NCBI GenBank assembly: GCA_947179485.1
Contig: OX359245.1
Location: forward strand, 57,399,067-57,463,066
Reading direction: 5' to 3'
Source of the DNA: Allacma fusca
Taxonomy: Eukaryota; Arthropoda; Collembola; Symphypleona; Sminthuridae
DNA: 64,000 nt
Below the pieces are notes generated by a model. The model was not told the origin of the DNA and ran no database searches. It saw only the letters and a program-made list of their open reading frames with translations. A program made the translations under genes and the position numbers. Positions 11,521-20,698 of this stretch are shown piece by piece. How positions within the stretch are numbered: the stretch's first letter is position 1; every line of letters starts with the position of its first letter.

Positions 11521-11842
11521 GGAAGCTAAACTGGCCCTTCCAATTTTATTTCACAGACAATTTACTATGTTGCTATTACTATTTCTGTTTACTATGTTAG
11601 AGGTCTAAAACTGCTGCCGTCTTAAAGGGATGGTTCATACTGGCATTTAAGTGAGCGAGAATGTCAGGAAGTGGAAACGAATGCTTTTCGGGACAAATAA
11701 GGGAAACAATTCAACCCAATAACAATTCAATGACAAATTCATTTAACTATACACTAATAGGAATACAATTATATTTTTTCTAAAAATTGGTTTAGGCTAA
11801 GTGGTTGAATAAACCATGTAATCAGAATTTTGTGCGCATTTT

Positions 11843-12000
11843 CTAGTAAATAGTTTCCAGAACGTTTCCTATAGTTAATAGTTTCGTGTACACTTCCTAG
11901 TTAATGGTTTCGTGTACACTTCCTAGTTAATAGTTTCGTGTACACTTCCAAGTTAATAGTTTCGGATGCACTTCCTAGTTAATAGTTTCATGGGCTAATT
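11843..12000. repeat. 26-bp minisatellite, 6 units
   Basis: Iterations of ctagttaatagtttcgtgta plus six more bases. Unit variants occur in the same order in copy B (38645-38880), which has 9 units. A third array is at 61671-61827. Confidence 0.9.
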
Positions 12001-12093
12001 ATAACTTGATTGTGTATAGGATTCCAACAATTTACTGCAATATTTTCAATTGACAGCACGTGCAGAAAACACAATAGACGTCCATATGTTATA

Positions 12094-12528
12094 ATGAGTA
12101 AGCACGAGTTAAAGCAGTTACCTAATACTATTCAAGAAATTAAATATTTTATTTTATCACGTCTATCGGAAAAATATTTTGCATACTGTAATTTACAGTG
12201 ATAGGAAACATTACTTCGCATTCATTTTACAATCTCATGGCAAATACAACGATGTGCATGATATTTTCACTGATTGTGAGTCTGTTGAAATGCAAATGAC
12301 GATATTAGGTTTTGACCATCCGCAAACTGTTTGTGTATCACAGAGAAGATCCGAGAAAATAAAACAAAGAGTTTTGAAAGAATTTCTCCCAGTATATACA
12401 ATTTGAATCGTTAGGACCGGATCATCTCGAGACACTAAATATAAATCTTAGAACTAGAGTTGCAACATCAGGTAAATTACGATGAACATTTTGTGTAAAA
12501 TTAAAATAAAAGGTTGTAACTATCCGTA
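12094..12528 (+). pseudogene. TPR pseudogene, 5' part (duplicate A)
   Basis: Relic of a kinesin-light-chain-like TPR gene. From the ATG at 12094 a short frame precedes a stop, then pieces of repeat cores such as ILGFDHPQTV (near 12301). Frame changes and stops occur throughout. It is interrupted at 12529 by a LINE fragment and resumes at 13178. The paralogue at 38975-39415 shows the uninterrupted arrangement. Confidence 0.65.
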
Positions 12529-13170
12529 ATACTTTACAATGGATACCAAGTCACAACAATTTTGCTGGGAATGAAGAAGCGGATAGGCTAGCAAAAGCTG
12601 CCTATTCTGAGGACTTCGAGTTACAGAGGGAATATCCTCTTCTTCCTATTGCTACCTCAGTGATCAAACGCATTGTTCGGAACAAGTTGCGGACACTGCA
12701 CACTAAGCGTTGGCAAAATCTCAAAATTGGCGCTCACTCTCGGGCACTGATCTGCAATCCACTTTATGGTAATGAATCGGTGGCCAGATTCTCTAGAGTA
12801 CATATTAAATGGCTCACCGAGGTCATCTCTGGTCATGGAAGATTCCAAAAACACCTCTACAGAATAGGAATTGCTACAAGTCCTCTATGTTTACAGTGTG
12901 GACTGGAGGATGAGGATGCCTTTCACTTCTTAGCAACATGTCCAGCTTTTAGTATAATTAGAAATATTTATTTGAAAGCATGTTTTCTAGACTCAAGTCT
13001 TCTCAAGCAGGCGAGCGCAAGCGACCTGTTGTATTACTCAATTGCGACAGGTCGTTTTGTAAATCGCCCACAGTAACTTGTAAAGGGAAATCTGCAATGG
13101 GCCCATTGGTGGCCTGAGCAGTTTCATCTCATTAAATAAATGAGAGCGAGCCCCTAAAATACATACATAC
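12529..13170 (+). mobile_element. 5'-truncated LINE, 3' end with RNase H tail
   Basis: The sequence encodes the end of a LINE ORF2: an RNase H C-terminus (LQWIPSHNNFAGNEEADRLA, from about 12534), then a zinc-knuckle-like region (CLQCGLEDEDAFHFLATCP) in a frame ending at 13076, followed by a short tail with an acatacatac repeat. It is flanked by the 7-bp duplication ATCCGTA (12522-12528, 13171-13177). Copy B (about 39411) has the empty site. RNase H with this finger suggests the I/R1/Outcast/Jockey side of LINEs. Confidence 0.88.
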
Positions 13171-13758
13171 ATCCGTATTACTGGCAAGGAAGAATATGCT
13201 GAGCACTACCTTTTTGGAATTCAGGGCAAATTCAATGATGTGGAAGAATTTACTGATTGTGAGTGTCTGCAACTGGAAACACTATGTCCGGATCATCCCT
13301 TGACACTTAGCATAAAATATAACTTACAAGTAATCCACGACCCATGCCCACTCGGGATCGGAATGAAATTTTGTGGGAGCTTAGTTATCTGGCCCAACGT
13401 CCCAGTGATACCAAAAGTTTGTGCCATCTCACCCTGGTTTGCGCGGTCACTTTATAATGAGCTTTTGCAAAATAAAATTGAATTTTTAGACCATCAATGC
13501 ATCCTTAGTATAAAAACCAACTTAGCATGTAATTTTCCAGAACATGGCAAATGCGACGATGTGCACGAACTTTGCAAGGAGGTACTGCAAATGGCAATTA
13601 AAACGCTAGGCAAAGACCACCCGAAGATATTCGAGACGAAATATAATTTAGCGCTGTTTTTTCACTCTCGCAGAAAATACAACTATGTTAATCAATGTTA
13701 CAAAGAGGCCCTGGAATTGGAAACTAAAATATTTGGGTCGGAACACACAATCTTCTAA
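13171..13758 (+). pseudogene. TPR pseudogene, middle part (duplicate A)
   Basis: A 172-residue open stretch (13240-13758) contains TPR units with cores such as LGKDHPKIFETKYNLALFF and ALELETKIFG. This is the LGxDHPxTLxxxxNLA pattern of kinesin-light-chain/nephrocystin-type TPRs, which form helical protein-binding scaffolds. About 37 residues between the first and second core (near 13330-13450) do not look like TPR. It ends at the junction of a 1.36-kb deletion relative to copy B. No promoter, start context or closed gene is visible; I call it a pseudogene. Confidence 0.6.
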
Positions 13759-14562
13759 TGGATTTGGCCTGATTAAAACCTTTGAAAGCGACGATTAAAT
13801 GTCCTTGCAAATATTTTCCGGGCAAAATCAAGGATCCAGAATTTGAGCGTCTTCCTAGAGTTTATTTGTTGGATGTTTTTTATTGAGATAACGCAACAAT
13901 TTATCAGTCCACTTTCCGGAAACTGCTGTAAACTTTTTGAAGCTGTGAAATTGTATTTTTTAATCTGTTTGTTTTTTCATTTCTCTTAATTACTTTTATT
14001 GTTCAACTATTTACTGCAAGCTGGCAGAGTTTCATCCTTAAATTTGAAACGTTATTTAAAGAATTTACTGCATTAAAAGTTGACTCCACGAAAATTATTG
14101 AGCAAAAGCAATGCGATAAATCATAGGATTTAAATATGTGAGGTAATGCAAGCTGGAAAGGACGGGGCATGTTTCTACAGCTCGAGTGTCAGCTGTTCGT
14201 TGAATAGACATACCACCGAATTTAATAATAAAAATTTCAAAGTATTACTGGTCTATGTAAAATATTTTACAAGATTCAGGATTTTGTAATGCGATTTAAT
14301 ATTTCGCACTTAACCTTCCCATGTCGCAAATTTCGCATTTTTCGCAAATTTCGCTATTTATTTTTTTATTTTTGGATTTTACCGACATCTGGGGTTAAGT
14401 TTCACCCCCATGGGAGTACCGTAACTAATCGTTTTTAAAATTTCGCTATTTATTTTTTCATTTTTGGATTTTACCGACATCTGGGATTACGTTTCTCCCC
14501 CATGGGAGTACCGTAACTAATCGTTTTTAAAATTTCGCATTTTTCGCAAAATCCCAAGCCTA
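13745..14562. mobile_element. hAT-like MITE with tttcgc iterations, left end deleted
   Basis: Same element as 41091-42157 in copy B, but the left end was removed by a deletion that fuses it to the TPR pseudogene (near 13745). The right terminus CCCAAGCCTA and the flanking ATCATAAC (14563-14570) remain. An imperfect tandem duplication of about 95-105 bases (around 14345-14540, containing ttttaccgacatctggg) lies inside. Confidence 0.8.
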
Positions 14563-14963
14563 ATCATAACAAATATAGGAAACGAAATACGTTCCCAAAC
14601 CAAAGTAATTGATTTTTCTCATTTAAATTGTTTTCAGTGGAATATATTTTATTATATATAGTAATCTTTTGGGAGAAAACTGTGTTCATCTTCGAGCTAT
14701 CTGCAACTAACTCTTAAAATACGAAAACTAAATATCTTTTAAATAATTTCTTATCCAAAAAGTAAAACATAAATTCACGTTAATGTCTTAACAATTTTTT
14801 TAAACTTGTTGCTAAAGAATTATATTTAGTTTTGGAATAATTGGTTTCCAAGCATCATTTAGCACGTAACCCTTACCCTTACTGACGTTCATCAATCGAT
14901 GAACCTTAGTGACGATCAGAAAATGTTTAACCTTTTGGTTCTTCTTCCAGAATGAAGTTGAAA

Positions 14964-15115
14964 TTTTTTTTCTGTTTGCGCTGTACTGACGAGTCCCAAA
15001 TAGGACGAAACACCGGTGTCTGCAGCTAACAAGTGGTCGCCAGATATAAGCCTTTTGTGGAAACAGTTTGTTTCTATCATTTTATCACGTAATCCAGTTT
15101 TAAAGTATTGAAATT
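14964..15115 (+). mobile_element. 152-bp retroelement-like insert carrying a hammerhead ribozyme
   Basis: Flanked by the direct 9-bp repeat AAGTTGAAA (14955-14963 and 15116-15124). Copy B (42545-42560) carries a single uninterrupted site. The insert begins with a run of eight T and contains a complete hammerhead core. Size, variable-length target duplication and a minimal type I hammerhead resemble fragments of Penelope-like elements or retrozymes. The T-run could also be the poly(A) of a minus-oriented retroposon. Confidence 0.75.
14980..15026 (+). ncRNA. Type I hammerhead ribozyme
   Basis: All invariant parts are present. CUGACGA is at 14986-14992. Stem II is GUCC/GGAC (14993-14996 with 15003-15006) closed by CAAAUA. 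GAAA is at 15007-15010. The minimal stem III is A-CACC/GGUG-U (15010-15019) and the cleavage-site C is at 15020. Stem I pairs 14980-14985 with 15021-15026 (six pairs, one G-U). The core and loop II closely resemble the schistosome satellite and Penelope-type hammerheads as I know them. It is oriented opposite to the receptor exon it sits in. Confidence 0.88.
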
Positions 15116-15462
15116 AAGTTGAAAATTTTTATTGTAACATCAGTGTTTTGTATAATTGCAAATGTCTCAACTAAAACGCTCAAACCCATATTTAAAATGT
15201 GCAGCAGGTGCAGTCCGAGGTCATAGATGGTTGGTTTTTGATCAGTTTTTGATACTAAAAGTGCAAAGGTGTAAGTGTTTAAGTACAACCGAAGGTGTTT
15301 ATAGACATGAAATAGAAGATATAAGTACTTTTTGAAATTTGTTGTAGGCTTCATGTAAGCCCTTTGCCCTTGAATATGAATAACGCTAAATGGAAGCAAA
15401 TTAAATCTTGACATGAAAGCCATGCATTGAATATAAAACTTTAAATCCCGAGAGGAAAGCAT

Positions 15463-15889
15463 GTTAGTTTCTGTAGGCTAAAATTACCCCTCCAATTTGA
15501 TTTCATAGAAGTTTACTGTGTTAAAGGTATAACTTTACTGCTACCGTTTCACAGGAATGGTTCCTACTGGCATTTCAAGTAAGCGAGAAACTCGCCAGTG
15601 GAAACAAAAGCTCTTCGCCTGAAGGGCAAACCTGTGCTCAACCCAATTACAATTTATTGACCCATTTAATTAACTATACAATAACACGGAATGAAGAGAT
15701 TTCCCCAATAATTGGCTTAGGTTAATCGTAAGTAGTTTAGGACCATTTAATCACAACTTCCTGCACATTTCTAAATGAATAGTTTCCTGTGCTAATTATG
15801 ACTTCAATGCTTATATGATTCCGAGAATTTACTAGAATATGTTCAATTGACATTGTTTGATTGTTAGAAAACTAAATTAAATTTACAGT
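15463..15889. other. Receptor upstream spacer (duplicate A)
   Basis: Non-coding and near-identical to copy B before and after its LINE insertion (42855-42969 plus 46550-46870). The site catttcaagtaag at about 15571-15583 is the empty target of the copy B LINE. Confidence 0.7.
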
Positions 15890-16060
15890 GATATCCAATG
15901 ATACGGAAAGTTACTTCGCAGTATTTTACAATCTCATACAAAAATGTGTATGATATTTCGGCATGAGTTTCTGGAAATGTGAATTATGATAATATATTTG
16001 GACCATCCACAAACTGTTGGTGAAAAAATTTCTTAGCACTACTACAACCAAATCAGAGAA
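15890..16060 (+). pseudogene. TPR-gene remnant
   Basis: Decayed first TPR units with the TPR core (tttggaccatccacaaactg near 15998) in broken frames. The same is found at 46870-47050. Confidence 0.55.
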
Positions 16061-16084
16061 AATGAAACGATGCCGTCAAAAATT

Positions 16085-16245
16085 GTGTAGAAAGGAAGCT
16101 ACCGACAGAACTAAGAACGTTTGTTTAATGACGTAGACCGCTGAGGAATACCCTGAGTGTAACGATCTGACAAACATTTTCACATATCTGCTTTGACAAT
16201 AGCAGCGTTTCAAGGTCCCCCTTTATGGGGTCTGCCTCTTGTAAA
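16085..16245 (-). pseudogene. Receptor exon 3 remnant
   Basis: Aligns to the acceptor-proximal third of exon 3 (6640-6793). The equivalent in copy B is 47075-47235. The frame is lost. Confidence 0.65.
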
Positions 16246-16406
16246 CAGTATTTGTTTAATTTTATCATTTAATTCATGGCAATTTGATATTATCATTACT
16301 TATAATTATTACTACTGTGGATATTACTACAATAAATTATATATAATAATTATGTTTGCGAAATAAAATATTGCGCATGTACTAAGCAGGAAATCTAAAT
16401 TAATTA

Positions 16407-17200
16407 CAGTCGACTCTCTCTATAACGACATCAATAAATCTCCCAAAAAGTGACGTTATAAGGGAACGACGTTATAGAGGTACATCATATAAATAACGGT
16501 TTAATTGCAAATGTTCCGTTTTTAGTTAAATTGGAGTCATGTCTCGTTTCATGTGGCAAATAATGTTTGTCTATGTAGAATGAGAATAAAATGGTTAATA
16601 TTAATAACTATTAGATTATAACATTTTTCGAAGTTTCTCATGCCACTAACACCAACAAAAAAGGTCAGGATTGCATAAAGTATTTTCTGAATCTCAGTAA
16701 GACTCTTCTCAGAACATTTGCAAAAGTTTTTAAACAGTGAAAATTGTAATTCTGTTAAAGCTGTGAATGACAGTTGTTTATTGGATGCGAAAATACAAAT
16801 AAACCTAAAAGTTTGAAAATGTGGATTTCCTGGATGGGGATTAATCAATGTCGTTAACCACGCTTGCACATATATTTACAATAAGACGTTCCTTCCAGTA
16901 TTTTATAACGTCGAGACATTATAAGCTAATGCAATTATAGTGATACAAAAGAATAAAAATAACTTTAAAATTACAGCACCAGTATGTTATTTAGCTAGGT
17001 TTGACGCGTTGTAACATCAACATGACGTTATAAGGGTACGCTTTCACCCTACAAAAAGCGACTTTATAAAGGAACTGACGTTATAACGAGTGACGCTATA
17101 AAGGTAGAAATTATCATATAATTTAGCTTGGGAGGAACCCAGGATGAATTTATAGGGAGAGTGACTCTATAGGGAGAGACGCTATAACGAGAGTCGACTG
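16407..17200. mobile_element. pogo/Tigger-like non-autonomous element
   Basis: Terminal repeats CAGTCGACTCTC and GAGAGTCGACTG are flanked by TA (16405-16406, 17201-17202). Copy B at about 47394 has the intact empty site attaattatgccgg. Subterminal regions repeat gacgttata and ctataacg. A minus-strand frame (16549-16869) contains a TELQFSLFKNFCKC-x-SLTEIQKI stretch. This resembles the helical C-terminus of Tigger-type transposases, but that assignment is tentative. Confidence 0.88.
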
Positions 17201-17352
17201 TATGCCGGCGCTGGTATCAAATTTGAAAATCAAACTGCACTCATTCAAAGTTTGTTTCTGTTCATTTAGTCTTCTTTTTAAATCAACGAAAATCCTGACA
17301 AATTTGGCCAATCTGACACAATAATGTATACATATCTTAACCGAGTCACACT

Positions 17353-18430
17353 GTGTTTAATTTTTGATTATTTGACATTTTGAGAAAAACTTATACTTCC
17401 AACGAAACCACATTATGCTAGTTGTAAGGAATGTTACACAAGCCACACAAATATATAACTGGTTATGTCTAAATATGAGGCCATTAAATGTTTCTCAAAT
17501 AAAAAATCCGTTTACCCCATTTGGTATTAATCTTTTACAACTACAGATCATTTGGACAATAAGAAGGAAATATATATCTATAGTCAACAATAGGTTGAAA
17601 ACATTGATGAAAATAACCAAAGAAACTTATAAACTAGAAACCTCGGAAACAAAATTTTCTTCATTTGAAAAAAAGTCCCAAGTAACGTTTTCCTCACTCA
17701 CGTTGGACTATTATAAACTGAAGTGCTTCAAGTATGTTTAAAATTTCCTACAATGTATTGTTTTTGTGTCTGTATTTAGTGTCATAAAGGGAGGTATTTT
17801 ACTTTGTATTTTCCATAATTTACTTCAGGTATTCTATTTTGTATTCTGTCATCGAAAACCAAGCATTTTAATAGCTGACCTGAGCACCCTCAGAGCAACA
17901 ATTACATGATATTTCTTTTATTGTGGCCTTTTTACCGCTCGCTTGTTGAGTTACCAGAAAACTCCACGGGGAATTTTTCGCTAGGATGTAAATTTGAATG
18001 CAGAGTTATTTCTTTCAGTTCATAACAAACAACCACGATTGTTTCTAGAAAATCGGAGCACTATGGAATGTTCAATTACTTTTCTATGTGGGTGGGAAAA
18101 TACTTGTTGCTACCTTGGAATCATTCTAAGAATAAATAATTGTAAGTATAACGCGGATCGTTGTTCACGAGAATTGAATTATTCGTATATCGGCGGTGAT
18201 TAGGCAAAATGTTCTACATTTAGGTGTTTTTAATTAAATGCAATTTCATATAATTATGTGCGATTTCGTTGTTGCAAAATGTGTAACATGCACGAGGTTC
18301 TTTTGGAAATTTGTATCTATGACATTGCCTTGTGATCGATGGTATTAAATTTGAACAGGACAATTTTATTGTCCCCTCTCCAATGATTCTTTGTTCCGTT
18401 CTCACAAGAATTACTTTTGTGGAAATTAAT
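17353..18430. other. Decayed repeat of the array; short unexplained frame
   Basis: 17520-17740 aligns imperfectly to 36925-37110. 17790-18400 aligns to the flanks of the gtcccg element (8716-8977 and 10273-10580). A 108-codon open stretch (17415-17741) shows no domain, and the paralogue does not conserve its frame, so I do not call it a gene. Confidence 0.5.
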
Positions 18431-19377
18431 TATTTAAAAAAATTGTATGACGAGCATTGACCAGTAAATCACTCTTTATATTTTTTAGTAAGCTAGTAAA
18501 TTTATGGATATGGCGGAATTTTATTTGCAATTTTCAAAGGAAATTTTGTTCTTGAAGTGTTACTTTTGACTTTCAAAACTCCGGATATTTTTTACTTCCT
18601 AGTGAATTTAAGAACAATACAAATTCTCTTAATGACATTAATTATCGGAGAATGTTCAAATCTGTAGGGATTATTACAACAATATTCATTTTCACAGACA
18701 TAGACGTCACATGGATTATTTAAGTCTGATATAATCGGAATATATTATAATTTGTAGCACAAAGTAAAGCAACAATGAGGTCAGCAAACTTATTCACCCT
18801 TTTTGTTCTTCTTCGAAAATGGGATCTTATGAGTGGAAACTAATGAAGGGAAAAATACAGGAGATTCTTCAACCACATGACAATCATGACCAATTTATTT
18901 AACTAAACATTCAGGGAAACTTGATAATTGTTTTCAAAAATTATTTTCGGTAGTTGAAGTAATTACTTAATCATGTGAACAGTTTCCTGTGCTAATGATG
19001 ACGCCATTAATTATCGGATTCCGGATTCTTTCGAAAATAGGAAGCCGTTTATTGCCTTAAATAATTGTTTTGATCTACGCTTCTCATTTACAGTACACTC
19101 TTTCAACTTTTATCGGAGTTTTGGCGAGAGCAAAGTTTGACTTCAAAATTACACATTCCTATGAAAGTCATTGATGAACGTCAATCAAGGTTTTTTTTAA
19201 GCAACGTATGGAAGCCAATAATCCCGAATTTAATAGATTGATTTTGTTTTAAATTTAAATTTTTGAAACGAAATAATTATTTTTTACAAAATATTCACAA
19301 CTCAATAATTTTATAAATTAGAATAATGTAAAAACGTTTTTATAAATACATCAAACAAGGATAACATAGTCATAATC
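18431..19377. other. Spacer with receptor-tail relics
   Basis: 18650-18830 contains relics of exon 2 and the exon 1 tail; 18840-19170 is the spacer also found at 3583-3900 and 47990-48260. Nothing coding is visible. Confidence 0.5.
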
Positions 19378-19470
19378 AGGATGGCTTGATTTAAATCCCG
19401 TTGATTTAAATCTTGATTTAAATCAAGATTCTTGATTTTTTTGAAATAAATCAATGATTTATATCAAAAT
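19378..19470. repeat. Half of a gatttaaatc-iterating MITE
   Basis: Begins CAGGATGGCTTGATTTAAATC-like sequence, then repeats the palindrome gatttaaatc. No opposite end was found before the LTR element at 20007, so it is a truncated copy. The style and CAGG start match the hAT-like set. Confidence 0.5.
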
Positions 19471-19691
19471 TGACTCTTCAGCTTTCACGGTTAGGTAAAA
19501 TGTAATTTATTGTACTTCTCAAAACGTTGTAAAATGGACAATTTGTACGTTTTTATGAATTTTGGCCATGCAACCAGTTTACATTTGGCCATTTTCAGTA
19601 TAATCTGGGTATGTTGCTGTTCGGATTTTCTGTACAAGCTGTCACTGTATCATAAAAGTTGCATACGATTGAGTTTTGAAATATTATATAT

Positions 19692-19905
19692 TACTAGAGT
19701 TTCTGCTGGGGATGCTTGTTTTGTCCCACAGAAGATTTCGTCGTGTTCGGAAATCCAGGAACAAAAATATGTATCCCAATCCCATCCCGAAATATCACAT
19801 GGACATTACTCATGTCAAAAAATTTTCCCATCCGGAAAATAAACCAGAATCTACAAAAACATCCCAGCATTCAATCTTTCTAAAAGAGTACCATTTTGAT
19901 AGTGG
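19692..19905. repeat. Decayed gtcccg-family hAT-like fragment
   Basis: Starts tagagtttctgctgggga, alignable to the left end of the element at 8978, and carries eroded cccatcccg motifs. Open frames across it are by-products of the repeat. Confidence 0.5.
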
Positions 19906-20006
19906 CACAATTTAAATGTTATAATTTTGTGCCGACAGATATCCATTTTTGTTTAAACCGAATATTCCCAAATTGCTAATAATGTTTCAATCCCCACAGT
20001 TCATAT

Positions 20007-20539
20007 TGTTAATCAATATTTAACTTCATACTTTTAATACATGTAATCAGCATACATACCTATACTACCCAGTTATAAAAACATGAAAATTACGTTAGGT
20101 ACCTGCCCTAACTTAACATTATTGGTTAAAATGAATTCTAAAGAAAATACTGGAGGTGGGCTCTTGTGAGCTCACCTCCGTATAAAACTTCGTGCCTCCG
20201 TAGGCACGAAGAGGAGAGGAATTCCAGATCTCGTGCTGAACACAAGCAAGAGCACACGCAAGAGACGAACACAGTGTATCAAATCTACGCACTATATGTG
20301 AATAAAGTATATCTCGTGAGTAACTACATATACGCACATACGCGTCTTATTTCTCGTATCTTGAGACCACAAGCCCGAAATCCCTCACTCCAAGGCAAGT
20401 GCATCTCTGCCGTCTACATTTCCCCATCATCTCATACTCACACTCTCAATATCATCAATATTCCCTTTTAATTTCCATAATTCGGCTCTTCATTACATTC
20501 TCCTCATTACGAACCATAACTACAATAAATATAATAACA
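20007..20539 (+). repeat. 5' LTR
   Basis: A TATA box (TATAAAA at about 20179) lies between two hairpins: GGAGGTGGGCTC/GAGCTCACCTCC (about 20152-20179) and TTCGTGCCT/AGGCACGAA (about 20188-20210). Transcription should start near 20210. AATAAA at 20301-20306 is the likely polyadenylation signal, giving an R region of about 100 bases. It contains no protein gene; open stretches here recur identically in the 3' LTR. Confidence 0.93.
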
Positions 20540-20557
20540 TGGTGGAGTTTGCGGGTT
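20540..20557 (+). promoter_or_regulatory. Putative primer-binding site
   Basis: TGGTGGAGTTTGCGGG directly follows the LTR, starting with the TGG expected to pair with a tRNA CCA end. I could not identify the tRNA. An ATG formed at the junction (20539-20541) opens an 18-codon upstream frame that is not in the gag frame. Confidence 0.5.
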
Positions 20558-20698
20558 TCAAGGTCTCGCTAAAAAGGTTCGTACGACAATTATAAGACTA
20601 TTCTACTCATTTTATTTTTTTCGGACAAATTCTGTGCAATATACTTGTGGCGTCAGCCTCCGCCGGAGGCCCTGTCCAAATTTATTACAAATTGTCTC

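Larger units (their letters stand above)
14929..15462 (-). pseudogene. Receptor exon 1 (duplicate A) with ribozyme insert
   Basis: Exon 1 copy with start codon 15460-15462 and conserved FNLLP, HIQGQRAYMKP and KPTIYDLGLHLLH stretches. It is open for 120 codons until the frame is interrupted by a 152-bp insert (14964-15115). The end of the exon and its donor lie beyond the insert at 14929-14963. No matching exon 2 follows in order, so this is not a functional gene. The copy B counterpart is 42525-42854. Confidence 0.8.
10580..17352. repeat. Segmental duplication, copy A
   Basis: Near-identical, coding and non-coding alike, to 37349-47548; outside these limits similarity drops to about 85-90% or ends. 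Copy A carries insertions absent from B: LINE fragment 12529-13170, ribozyme insert 14964-15115 and pogo-like element 16407-17200. It has a 1.36-kb deletion near 13745. Copy B carries the LINE 42970-46549 and a 40-bp exon deletion. The duplication is younger than the split between receptor genes 1 and 2. Confidence 0.85.

Noticed and set aside
11843-12000. CRISPR-like array
   Set aside because: The 26-bp repeat has no unique spacers, the context is eukaryotic, and it behaves as a minisatellite.
12235-12435. Minus-strand frames opposite the TPR relics
   Set aside because: Shadow frames of the TPR sequence; the plus-strand repeat cores explain the region.
13240-13758. Functional TPR gene
   Set aside because: Flanking repeats are in other frames, a deletion ends it, and no start, introns or closed gene can be built; the B copy shows the same decay.
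14929-15462. Functional fourth receptor gene
   Set aside because: Exon 1 is split by a 152-bp insert and no exon 2 or 3 follows in order.
17415-17741. A 108-codon gene
   Set aside because: No domain; the related sequence at 36925-37110 does not preserve the frame.
20119-20471. Frames of 72 and 101 codons on opposite strands, repeated at 30033-30385
   Set aside because: They lie in the LTR and recur only because both LTRs are identical; they overlap promoter and polyadenylation signals.
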